Shown here piece by piece: positions 13,292 to 25,100 of a stretch of DNA of 64,000 nt (position 1 is the stretch's first letter; each line of letters opens with the position of its first letter). The stretch lies in the NCBI GenBank assembly GCA_949130485.1, contig OX422189.1:1311720-1375719 (forward strand), read 5' to 3'. Both the position numbers and the translations under genes were made by a program. The DNA is from Agelas oroides (lineage: Eukaryota; Porifera; Demospongiae; Agelasida; Agelasidae). The notes beneath the pieces were generated by a model. That model was not told the origin of the DNA. It worked only from the letters and a program-made list of their open reading frames with translations, and ran no database searches.

Positions 13292-14819
13292 TTTTGTTTG
13301 CTAGATAAAAAAAAATTCAACATTGCATGGTGACACAAAGAAACCAATCAAATTTACACACTTGCAATTGGCCGTAGCAGTTGAAATCTTTCAGCCGTTA
13401 CAAATTCTCAAATGTTGCAATTTAAGTTGTTATGAATTTTAATAGTCTGCACAGCAGCATCCAGTGGGTAATTTAAATAGTTTTGACAGGAATTGAACAT
13501 GAATGTTTATTGTTACGATAGAACTACAATTGTTTACACACAACACTACAATATGTAGCATGCATTGTGCAAAATAATTATGCACAATATTTAGACGCAA
13601 GCAAATTAATTTTGGTAGGTCTACTCACTTTGCAAAATACAGTCGCAGTTTTGCACTCAAAAAAGGGGGTTGATGTCTGGATCAAGAATTGGAGATTTTT
13701 CCTGCAGTAATTGAAGCAGAGAATACACAATATTAGGTCAGTGATGGTTAGTACCTTAAGTGGGATGGAGCAAAACCACATTCCCTATATCATGAAAGCA
13801 AAACAGTAATGTTTCGGCTACTGCTGAGGTTTTAACTGGCACTTTTCCTGGAAACTCAAATGCAATGCAAAAAAAAATATTAAGAGAAGATGAGAAATGA
13901 GAGTAAAGTATGCTGCCGGAACACTAATTAGTATATGCAATATTCAGTTTTCTTACTTGGTAGTCTTTTGGGCTCAGAGTTTTTCTGTGCACTCCAGCAA
14001 GTCTGCAAAACTGAGGTTTCTTTGCAAAGCATCTTTCTTTTATATCCCTCTTCTCTCTCACACCCATGGCAAGCAGCAGGGAATATCCCTGCAATTAACG
14101 AGGTCATGAATTTTGACACCAGGAAAAGAAAATGGCTGCTTGATGTGACCTCGAGTAAGTAAGCCACACTAACGCCTCTCTGTATATGTTTACTAGTAGG
14201 CTGCAGAAAGCAAATGCCTCAGATAGTTGGGTTTTAGTGCAGAAGTAGAAAGTAGCATTTATTTCTACCTACTGAGCTCATCTGCAATTGAACACCAGCT
14301 TTCTGCAGCACCCGGCTACAAAAGTTTATACCTTCAGGAACAAACGGGTGTATTTGAAGCTGACTGTGTTGGTTTGCAATGAAATGAGTTACTCGGTTGC
14401 TTTCCCATCTAGTTAGGCTAGCTTGATGACTCTTCAGCCCAAAGGCTGGTCTTTCAAGGGGAGGAGGGGCTTTAAGAAACACTACCTGGGAAGCAACAAT
14501 TGTTAAAACTCAAAGTAACCTGGGACTTTTATTGTACATAGTTCAATACTTTGGCTACAACTTGTGTTATTATTTTCATGTTTAGTAAGTAACTAAGTTC
14601 TGCCAAGCAACCAGCAGTCTTCCAGTTTGTTGTGCCCCTCAGGTATGCTGCGGAGCCTTCTCATGTGACTTTTGAGAATATGAGGTACACGAAAAACTTC
14701 CCCATGGAAAGGGATAATTCTAGTGCTTGTAGTGGGCAAAATCCCACTGCTATGTAAATAAAAAACAACAACAATATAAACACTTACCTGTGGGGGTTTC
14801 AACACATCATATACATATA

Positions 14820-14868
14820 TAGCCTTGTTCGCAGGCCCGTTTGAAAATCGAGCCTGGGAACAAGGCTA
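14820..14868. mobile_element. 49-bp TAGCC foldback element
   Basis: TAGCCTTGTTCGCAGGC at the left is complementary to GCCTGGGAACAAGGCTA at the right. The flanking 9-mers agree at 7 of 9 positions, an eroded version of the 9-bp target duplication seen at better preserved copies. Confidence 0.65.
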
Positions 14869-15110
14869 GCACATATACCATGAATGTCATGCTGTACACC
14901 AAGATGGCACCTTGAGCATAGTCTATGGAATCTAGATCTTGCTCTAGCTTATACACTGGACTGCATGCACACAAAAATATGTTTTTGAAAATCATGTGCT
15001 CATATTTGGCACGTAGCTAGCTGTCACTCAGGTTAGGCAAGATTCTCATAATATCACGTGTTACTGGTAAGATGTTCCAAAGCAAGTTGAAAACTCCATA
15101 CTGGAGCTGG

Positions 15111-15172
15111 AAATCAAACCCAGGGCCCATCTTGAGTTAGTGCTCTGACCACTAAGCTATACAGCCTCTAGG
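15111..15172 (-). repeat. tRNA-derived SINE-like fragment
   Basis: On the minus strand the text contains an A-box-like TAGCTTAGTGGTCAGAGC and a B-box-like GGGTTTGATTTCC about 25 bases later, the spacing of an internal RNA polymerase III promoter. The anticodon stem does not pair, so this is not a functional tRNA gene. Confidence 0.5.
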
Positions 15173-15217
15173 TACCCACCAGCCCCCTCATTTGCAGCTC
15201 TTCTCCACTCTGTTGCT

Positions 15218-15433
15218 GGTAGTAGTGGCACATGGACTCAAGAAGACTCACAGTTTGTACTTCCACGATTCTGTGACTAGCGACTCAGGTGTATCAGACC
15301 TGTCACATGCATTTTTATGTCGCATACAATCATAAAAAATGCATGTGACAGGTCTGATACACCTGAGTCGCTAGTCACAGAATCGTGGAAGTGCAAACTG
15401 TGAGTCTTCTTGAGTCCATGTGCCACTACTACC
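15218..15433. repeat. Near-perfect 216-bp foldback (hairpin)
   Basis: The arms at 15218-15319 and 15331-15433 are reverse complements with about one substitution and one extra base, separated by an 11-base loop. A transcript would form an almost uninterrupted stem of about 100 bp. The interior has no coding potential. It is flanked by tRNA-like SINE fragments. Confidence 0.9.
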
Positions 15434-15518
15434 ATAAAATAAATTGCAAATCTAGCCTGAGAATCAAACTGTGACAGTTTTTTTAGGGTATACACCATCT
15501 ATCCTTTGCTCCAATGCC

Positions 15519-15655
15519 AGAGCTCCAGTGGCTCAGTTGGTAAGAGCATCTGACCAGCATTCAGAAGACCCAGGTTTGAATTGGATCTCTATTAATTTTA
15601 TTTCTTTCTCCAATTTTTAAAAACAAACAAACAAACAAACAAAAATAAAAAAAAC
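15519..15655 (+). repeat. tRNA-derived SINE with A-rich tail
   Basis: A perfect A-box match (TGGCTCAGTTGGTAAGAGC) is followed by a 5-bp anticodon stem TCTGA/TCAGA around a 7-base loop and a degenerate B box GGTTTGAAT. A tail then contains (CAAA)n and poly-A. The T stem does not pair, so this is a retroposed tRNA-like element and not a working tRNA. Confidence 0.6.
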
Positions 15656-16049
15656 AATAATGAGGTATCATGTATAACTGTCCCAGCATATATGCTGACC
15701 CAGCCCCATTTTCACATACTGTTTGGGACTATACTACAAGTACTCGTACCGAAGCCATTTGTGGAGCATAAATGAGTTTGAGACATTGTGGTAAAAAATA
15801 CTAGGACTAGTGATCCCAACTTGCCCAGTGATTAAGAACCACGCCTCGGTGATCACAGTATTAATGGCCGCTTAATTGCATTACCTGTGCTTTGGAGATT
15901 TCCAAGATCAAAACATATGAATGTATTATTGGAATGTTATGATTTTCATATAGCACTGAATACATAGTTTGGTTTGTGGAACCAAGCTGGTAAGTCAGAC
16001 TTACCAATTCAGTTCATTATAACTACCCACTGTTCAACACTTTGCCCCC

Positions 16050-16445
16050 TAGTTACCACAGTGTCACCATGCATACAGTTTGGTTTCCACACTTCCTGAA
16101 TGTCAATGCACTGTATACTGTTATCTTCATATGTCCAGCACCTCATCACCATGGTTACCACAGTGTCACCTGCATTACCAGTAGGGCTAGTAGAAGATAG
16201 ACAGCAGCCATGAACCATTTTTCTCAGTGTGCCACAGTCTCTGCTTCGCTCCTGAGAGCACCTAGGAGCAGGTCAGCCTAGCAGATCATTTGAGTCGATG
16301 GCACTTTTAACATATGCCATAATCCATCACCATGGTTACCACAGTGTCACCATGCATACCAGTAGGTTACCAGTAGGTTACCATAGACTCCATGGCTCCA
16401 TACAGTTTGGTTACCACACTTCCTGAATGTCAATGCATAGACTCC
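16050..16445. repeat. Locally duplicated segment
   Basis: TTACCACAGTGTCACCATGC and CACTTCCTGAATGTCAATGC each occur at about 16.05-16.12 kb and again at 16.34-16.44 kb, with additional CCATGGTTACCACAG copies between. This is a partial local duplication without coding content. Confidence 0.6.
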
Positions 16446-18435
16446 ATGGCTCCAAGTGCAAGTGCTGGCTTGTGGAACTTCGTGTGTATGTAGAATTTGC
16501 ACAGGGAACCAATTGGATGGCCACACGAACTCCGAACACCGCTACAAATTGAACTACTTAATAGTGGTTGGCTGAAGTTCAGCAACTGGGCTTCTGTAGA
16601 ATTTCCTAGAAAAGTTTATGACAAATTGAAACTGTTTTGGGGATGGCAGCAATGGTAGTTTCTTGGAAACTTTTTGGTCACTGAAACAAGACTTGGGGAT
16701 TACACCTCTTGATAAACATCCAATTTGTATTCAGGTTGTGGTTCTATAGGTGAGACTTAGCACGATAAAATATATGCAGGTGCTCTTTTGCTATTTCCTG
16801 TAGAGCAATGAATTCAAGTCAGCTTGCATTGTTGATGCAGATGGCAAAACCAGATCCTGGAGTGGTCGTGGGTGTTTGCTAATAAGTTTCATTGCATCTC
16901 TATTCAGTGGTGCCTTTGATTGCCAGTAGAGCCCACCCCCTTTGATAAATTGCTTGTTTTGAATGATTTTTGGTAGGTGGCTGCAGGTGGCTGCGTGTGG
17001 TCTCCCACTGACTGGAGAAGCATGTGAACATTAAGCCAACCACCAGTGCCACAAAGTTTCCACTTAATAGATGTTGAACAGAACCAAAGATAAGTTATTA
17101 CACTGGAATTGTCTGCTTTGCTTGGGAAAGGAAGATTCATGTATATAAGGAAAGTTATAGCCGAATTCATTGCACAATCATGATTGACATTGCACTGTTT
17201 GATCCTCGAACAGTTCTGATGGTATATATATCATCTGGACAGCTATAGATGATGAGTGTTTCTGCAGCTCACTGATTATCCTCCCACTCGGTGTAATCAG
17301 CATTCCACGGCCACATCCTGTTGATCAATTGGCAGGGCTCTGAAGTCATGTGCAACATGTCCATTGTACTGTTGAAAAGTGATAGTAATAGCCGAGCGGC
17401 AACATGGTACACCCACATGATGGTAACTTTGAACTGATACTGACATGGCTTCAACATGTTACAAGTGTGTTCCCATCCCATTGTAACCAGCAACGATCTC
17501 TGGGGGATAGTACACCCACACGACGGTGACCTGAGGTCTTGTTTTGTTGTATGAGAGGATCTAGCTTGTCTTCAGCACACTCAATCATGAGGATCGTTAG
17601 GCATGTAGCTTAGTCACAACCCAGGATCCCCTCCAAGTAATCTTGTATGGACAAAGACCATTGTTTCAGACTGGTATTCCTTCACTGCATACTTGACAGA
17701 AAAATGTAAAGAGCTGTACTTGTGTGGAGTAACACTACAGGCTGAGCCCTTTTAGCCAAAGCCTGGTTTCCCAAGGAGATGAGCTAAAGAAACACTTTAT
17801 CATGGTGGGTGACCAGTTCAGATCCATGACTTTTGTCCACATGCAATACTTTAAGGGTTAGGGTTAGCTGTCAATTTGCGTGAATTTCCATTGTCTGCGC
17901 TGATTCGGCATTAAACCACCTTGTATGAAAAGGGTCTGCTAGCAGGCTTGTGGAGGTTGGTGCCTTTATTGCACAGACTGAGAGCTTACGTTTTTAAACT
18001 TCCTATTCCCTTAGCTTCTTGTTGATTTAACCACTTGGCCGCACACATATGTTTATACACAGACGTATTGTGTAATAGTGAGCACAAGGTCTGTCTCACT
18101 AGATTAGTCTCGTTCCTAGGCCTTCCCCGGCTCCAGTTTTGATCGCTTGCAGTATGGGAATGAGGCTAAGCAGTGATCCCATCTAGTATAGCTGTGATAT
18201 TTGGTGTACTAGTTGGGTGTATAATTTCCTGCACAGTGAGTCAGTACTTCACCCTGGCCCTTAGCTAGCGAACTTGACGTTGATCTGTTTCCAACTCTCA
18301 GCTGCATTTCAATGTGCTTCAAACTGTTGTATCCCATTGTGGAGTTATGATCATCAGGTAATCATTGATCACCCCCCTGGCTGGCGGGTGGGTGTGCTTG
18401 AAACAGATGGCATCTCAAGGCTACCCAGACCACCA

Positions 18436-18600
18436 CCTGCTGCAAAGGTACATAAACTATTCATTGTGGATGAGATGCATATGAGTTTACGCAACCTGCT
18501 GCAAAGGTCGTTAACTATTCATTGTGGATGAGATGCATATGAGTTTACGCAACCTGCTGCAAAGGTCGTTAACTATTCATTGCAGATGGATATGAGGTAT
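18436..18600. repeat. 58-59 bp tandem repeat, about 2.5 copies
   Basis: CCTGCTGCAAAGGT recurs at 18436, 18495 and 18553 with nearly identical intervening sequence (AACTATTCATTG, ATGCATATGAGTTTACGC). Confidence 0.8.
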
Positions 18601-19664
18601 GAGACCCTTTTAAACCCTGGAGGGGAAAAAAGGAGAAAACTGATTTTCTGATTAATTCAATTACTACTCCTTCTTGGAATCTCCTTGGCTTCAATGCAGT
18701 AGGGTTTTCTCTTCCCAAATGAATATTTCATAGTTCTTTTTTCTTCCCACAGGAACTGTCTGAATCAAAAGTTTACTTAGGAACTAATGATCCCAGTTAG
18801 ATTATTAGAGAGGGTGTGTATTTGTGTCAAACGCATTAACCTCTGGAAAATTTGTTTAGCTAGTTGGACCCACTTAATGACCTTTTGTTGTACTTTCTAC
18901 CATACAATGACTAATCAGATTTTAATGGTTTTGACTCTCAGACCCTGAGGGCGTGCAGAGAGGAGGGAGGGGCTGGTACTAAGCCATAGAGTATGAATAT
19001 TTATTGCACTACGCAATATTCATGGGTTTGCTATTTGGAGGTGAAGACTTTCTCAGCCCAGTCAATGCAGGGAAACCTCTTATGATGTGGATACTCTATT
19101 GGAACTCAAAACAAGTTGTCCTGATTAGAGTGTACAGGTTTTAATTTGGAAAGCATTCACTCAATCCTCACAATTATGGGGTAGTAATAGTTTGATGTTA
19201 TTAACTTAATAGCTCCTACACTTTCTATTGCTTGATTTCTCTTAATTACCTACATAATGGTTGGTTTGTTTGATTTGGATGAAAAGTATTTGTGTAGGTA
19301 GCTACCATAGATCTGGAAATTTTTGTGTTGAAAAATTTTCGTATTTTAATATTTCATGTAAAAATATTTTTATGGTCTAGAATACCTATGAAATATTTGT
19401 GTAGGCAGCTATACTGTCAGCTTTGCCTCTTCACATGATGCAACCACATTCACAAATTTCATGACTGTAGGAGGATCAAAGTTTGTTTATCATAAATAGC
19501 AGTGCAGCATTCATGAAGGACAGCTTTACCTTCTTCAGTGAAGTAGATTCATTTCTGACTGGGGGTGTTCCTGAGTCAAGTGGTTGTACTTTTGACCTCT
19601 TACAGAATGTTACATAACGTGTAACATTGGTAGAAGTGATGTCATCATTTTCAGTCATGATTAT

Positions 19665-19828
19665 TGATAAGTGTGTGTGTGTGCATGGTGTAATATTTAT
19701 GGTGTGTGGTGTGCGTGTGTATGTGTGTTGTGTGTGTATGGTGTGTGTGTGCATGCATGTGTGCATGTGTGTGTGTGTGTGTGTTGTGGTGTGTATGGTA
19801 TGTGTGTGTGTGTGTGTGGTGTGTGTAT

Positions 19829-19869
<41 letters not shown>

Positions 19870-19872
19870 TAT

Positions 19873-19911
<39 letters not shown>

Positions 19912-20002
19912 ATGCATGTGTGGATGTGTGTGTGTGTGTGTGTTGTGGTGTGTATGGTATGTGTGTGTGTGTGTGGTGTGTGTGTGGTGTGTGTATGGTG
20001 TG

Positions 20003-20033
<31 letters not shown>

Positions 20034-20036
20034 TAT

Positions 20037-20120
<84 letters not shown>
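19665..20120. repeat. TG/CA microsatellite of about 450 bp
   Basis: Almost pure TG repeats, interrupted by GGTG, ATGG and GCATGCATG, run for about 450 bp. Long open frames of alternating Cys/Val or His/Thr on both strands are artefacts of this repeat. Confidence 0.95.
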
Positions 20121-20122
<2 letters not shown>

Positions 20123-22118
20123 ACAATCGTGGAGAAGCAGATCACTCCTATATAGCTACATTGACCTGTGACATAACTATCCATAAAACCATCAGCTCTT
20201 CTTAGCATCAAGATTGATGCACAACTTGTTATGAACAGAACATAGCCATAAAAGAACCACGGTTGGGTGTTACCATATCAACCAATTACCTAGTCCTGTA
20301 CCACCTCACCGACTCTACTCCATATTAAATTTGGTTGCTATGCAACCTGACAAAATATCCAGTATGAAAACTAGAGTTTAGTGAACATTAATGATGTCAC
20401 TGGGAATACAGCCTATCAGCATGATAAATCAATCCATTGGCTATACAAACCCTTCTGTTAGAAACATCTTCCCATGCCTCTGATGATTGTGCTTATTGTG
20501 AGATGTGGCTCCCCTGCCTCTCAATGATTAACATTACAGGATTGACCCTTGAAGTGCACGAAGCAAGGGAGGGCACGGGAACAGATTCACCAAAGTTTAT
20601 GTCTGCTTGACATTCATAAACATTTTTTTTACCAGGGAGTTCACCATGCTTTCAATTGGTGACCAATCATAGAATGCACAGGATGCCTTTGAACTATGAA
20701 TATGATTAAAGAAGGCTGTTGCTATGACAACATTAAGCAACAATGCACTGACTTGACAGAGCTGCAACTAGAGCTTTCTTCACAGCATCAGATGCTGAAG
20801 AGAGGCAAAGCACTAACTCTGGGTAGCCACTTCGAGAAACTGAATGAAGAGTCACAGGCAGTTCAACTGGCATGCTTAAATTGCATCAACAATTAAGGAG
20901 CTTTGTGAAACGGCAGGCCTAGATTTTATACAGAGTCATCCACTGTGCAGAATGCATTTCGCCATTCTGTCAGTACCAGGCCTTGTCAGCTATGCTGTAC
21001 ATCTCTACATCAGGAATACGTAAATACCGCCTACACTTATTTTTGCATGTGCACACTGTGTTAATTTTTAACAGGACAGCATCATTTATGCAATACGAAT
21101 CATGGTTTTTTGGACTGAAGCACAATATTTCACTGATATTAATACATGGGTATATAGGCCTATGCGTAGGCAAGGCACTTTCTAAGCTCAAGTGATTAAA
21201 ACCTATGGTAGATATATTTGCACAAGGCCAATATACTCTTCTGTGGTTCTTTGTGTCAAATATCACTAGCAAAAAGTTATACAGCAACCCTGAGTGCACT
21301 GTGCTATGCACACTCAGTGGCTGGTGGATCCTACCTTCATCTGTCATTCTGCATCAGGCTGCTGTGCTGTGGGCTCCAATCCTGCTACTCCTGGTCTTAC
21401 TCCAGCACCTTAGAGCACTTGTACACTTCTAGTGATGGCTGATAGTTGACACTTAATATATAGCCAGCCAGGGAGGGGAGGGGGACATTCCCTGGTGCAC
21501 CCCCTTCACTGGTTGTTGCTAGATTGCAACACAAACCGCATTCATGCAGGTGAATTGGTTTATGCCACTCGTGTGGAAACTCCCTGCTTTATACCACGTG
21601 GGTTTTTAAGATCTGAGGCTGCAGAAGTATAGCCCCTCCCCCATGCAACGACGTGGATGCGTGCGCAGATCTTCACCACGAACGAAAGCAAGCAAGCTGT
21701 GGATAACGGACTCAGGTGGTATCTTCCTGTATATAGGCCTATGAGTAACACAATTTGTGTAAAGTACAAGTGCATTTCTTTACGCCTGCTTTCTTCTCGT
21801 AGCCGGCCAAGTTAAAAGTGACCGTCCTTGCATGTGCACCGTTTACATATATTCAGTTTTACAGCCTCGATCTTTCATATTAATAGTGGTAGCTGGTGGT
21901 GATATAACAAGCTGCAGACCCTGATACAAGCAACTAAAATTTCTGCTATAACTGGTATAATAAGCACTTGGCATTACAATTGTGACTCAGTTTTCAAATT
22001 CCTTCATGGCATAGCATTTTGTGCACCCACAATCTAGCTGACTTCAATCATGATACAAGCAACAAATCAGAGTATACAAGCAATGATGATATCTATACTA
22101 GTGACAGAGAAAGAGCAC

Positions 22119-25100
22119 TCAAGCTGTCCACTTCAGACACCTGACAAGGGACGAATAAAGTAGCACAGCACAACAGCAATATCGCAAATTGAAATGACAA
22201 TGTATGCTACTAGCTTCACCACAGTTACAATAATAAGCACATAGTCTTGACCCAGACACAACTAAAGAAGAATCTGAAGAAGGAGGTTATCTGTTACCAA
22301 CTTCAGTTCTGAAAACATTTTGCTCGACTGAATGCTGACGATTGGAGCATTTAGTCAAAAAAATGGCAAAATTTTTTCAAACTCAAGTTGGTAACAGATA
22401 ACTTCTTTCTTTGTTTATGCAGGAGCCAACTGAGAAGCCACTGAAAGAAGAGTCTGGTGGTTGGCAAATACAGTACCATACTTCTCAGACCTAACTCTTC
22501 CCCTCTTTGGGAGCTCTGAGTATGACAGAGGTAGCGAACCTCATGTCCTGATGAGTTCTCCACCACAGCTCTCATTGCTTGTAGCACTAATAACTTGTAC
22601 CACAAGTGACGATAGCTGTGGTGGAGGACTGGGAACAGGGCTAGCCTCTGAGGTAGCAAACCTTGTGTCCTGATGGGTGCCAAGACATTTGACACAACAA
22701 TACCGCGCACCACATGTTATACATGTATAGTTGGAGGGGAACTTGTGACCTGTTAAGGAAAAGACACTTGTTGCTTTGATTTTAAGATCAGGAGTAGAAA
22801 TCTACTGCCACTATGAAAAGTAACAAGTACCTCAATATCATACATAACATTGTTCCCTGGCCTCCCCTGCTTTTATTCTTACATGCATAATAATACAGAA
22901 GCAGTAGAGCCGCTCTTCTGTTCCTGTATATTATTGTGAAAACAAGAAAGGTCTAGGCACGAGAATGTATCATATTGGTAGCCTTGTTCCCAGACCACTC
23001 CCAGATTTTATCTCGCAGCTGTGGACGGAACGAGGCTACCATATTGGTATACACGACATTGTTCCCAGGCCTCCCCTGTTTTTATTCTTTGGTTTACATT
23101 CACAAAGCAGTAGAGCAACTCTTCTATTCCTGTATATTATTGTGAACACAAGCAAAACAAGAAAGGTCTAGGCACGAGAATGTACCATATTTGTATAAAA
23201 AGTTAACTAGGCAAATGTGGAACCTTTAGGGGCAAGCTTGAGCCAGTGTACTTCAATACCATATGGTGTGAAAAATGAACTACATAACGATTACTTTGCA
23301 GAACCTGTATGCGCAATGATTGTTTTAAACATGCGTGAATTCAGGGAGGTAGGACAAGCTCATGTGCACAAAATATCAAACAGCCAATGGAAGCTTGCAA
23401 ATAGACACAGGATGATAAATAGAAATTGGTCCCGGATTGATCCCCAAGCGAAGACCAAGGGTGGAAGCAGATAAAGTGTGTGCTTAATTGGCTCAGGAAT
23501 GCAATAAAGTGGCCTAACAGTCATGTGATACTCTGTGTCCTACCCCCCCCCCGGCGTGAATTAGCAGCAAGAAAATCTCACAACTAAGATAGATGAATGT
23601 TACCTCATTCTTGGTTGTTTCTAAATAGCCTAGTGGAAAAGACTTTAGAAGAGGCCAGCTTATAGGGTAGCCTTGTTCCCAGGCCTCCCCCATTTTTACC
23701 TTCCGTTTGTGTTCACAATAATACACGGAAGCGTAAGACCGGCGAACCGTGTATTATTGTGAACGCAAACAAAAGGTAAAAACGGGGGAAGCCTGGGAAC
23801 GAGGCTACTTATAGGGTATTGGGTGATTGTGTACACATATGTGAACACGTGTATTGAAAGGATATCCACACACGGCACAGAAGTGCCTGGGGGGGAACTT
23901 GGAGGGGGGAGCAATTGCTGTCAGGTACGAAGGCTTCTCACGTGCCTCTGTAGACTGGACCAATACAAAGCAGTTAGTTAGTGTGCTGTACTGTAGACTC
24001 AACTGTTCTACTATTAGATATCCAACAATATCCTCCCTTATGCACACTGCAATATTAATGCAGTTATGGAAGTGCTGGGTTATTGCCCTCAAGAGCACAA
24101 TTAAGAACAGGTGGCTTGAATAAGAGCGTGTAACCGGTCGGAATTACCACCAGCACTAAAAATAGTAACATGTACTACACAGCTGCATGTGCACATGTAG
24201 ACATAAGCCATTGTTGCTAAGCACATGACCGACTGTTCTATTTTTAGTGCGGTTCATGCACTCTTGTTGCCCTCTACATATATATCCATCTATATGTTAA
24301 TACACACATAGCAGTGAAATGGTATTAGTGCTCCCCCCCCCCCCCCCCCGCGCCGGAAATAGCCGTTTTAACCACCGTGGAGGTCTAGTGAAGCTCGTGT
24401 AGGCCAGTTTAAGAGCCAGGAAAGATCTAGAAAGTAGTTTTCACCACTGTGGTGGTCCTGTGAAGCTTGTGCAAGCCTGTTGAAGTGCGGGGAAGGTCCA
24501 ACAAAGCCGTTTTAACCATATCAAGCCATCATCAACTTGATGCACCCTTGGTAACCAGCAGTGGTTGCCATCTCAAATAAAATTATATTGCTCATGACAA
24601 GAACAAGACTGTACCTTGTGTTATTCTCAACTTACCAACTCCTCCAGTAGTGTCTGAAATGTCTTCCTGAATCGCTAAAACAGTGGAATAAAAAAAACTA
24701 AATGTTTCTGCGTAGTACAAGTCTTAACATGTTCTCACCTGTTTGAAGTGATCTGCATTTGATCTTGTCTTCTTTCGTTTCTTACCTAGGGAGGGAAGTT
24801 ACCTCGCTACAAGGACTACTGCACTCCAAGTCTAAACTATGCCCCCAAGAGGCACCTAAGAGACTACATGTGTCGTAGTCCTGGGTAGAAATCGAACATT
24901 ATTCCGTTGCGTATTTGACGCATTTGAAGCGCTGTAGCGCAGAACATTTGCTAAGGGCGGGGTTCATACGTGCTGCATAGATGCATGAATACCTGACACT
25001 ACTATACAATAAGCCCCGCGTACGCCCGCGTCTGCCCACCCGCAGTACCGCCACTGCCGCCCTTAACTGAAGTTCTGCGCTACAGTACATCGAACCTGGT

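Larger units (their letters stand above)
13292..22118. other. Gene-free, repeat-dominated region
   Basis: No protein-coding gene could be recognised in this 8.8-kb stretch on either strand. It contains a 216-bp near-perfect foldback, three tRNA-like or dispersed repeat segments, a 58-59 bp tandem repeat near 18.5 kb, a long TG microsatellite near 19.9 kb and several TAGCC-type foldback copies, for example near 14.82-14.87 and 18.10-18.17 kb. Small open frames lack homology I can name. Confidence 0.6.

Noticed and set aside
15519-15595. Possible functional tRNA gene
   Set aside because: The T stem does not pair, position 33 is not T and an A-rich SINE tail follows. The tRNA-like texts at 15111 and 44698 fail similarly.
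19627-20211. Long open frames of Cys-Val or His-Thr repeats on both strands
   Set aside because: They are translations of a TG/CA microsatellite with no unique sequence; the same applies to the frames at 32330-32775.
20696-20896. Small polar open frame, possible gene fragment
   Set aside because: There is no domain match, no flanking exon chain and it sits in a repeat-rich region; coding is unsupported.
22541-22661. Read-through C-terminus of ZNHIT1 ending in ESCGGELIRT
   Set aside because: It lacks the last zinc-binding cysteine and consists of foldback-repeat sequence. A terminal exon at 22119-22140 gives the family-typical ending with correct phase.
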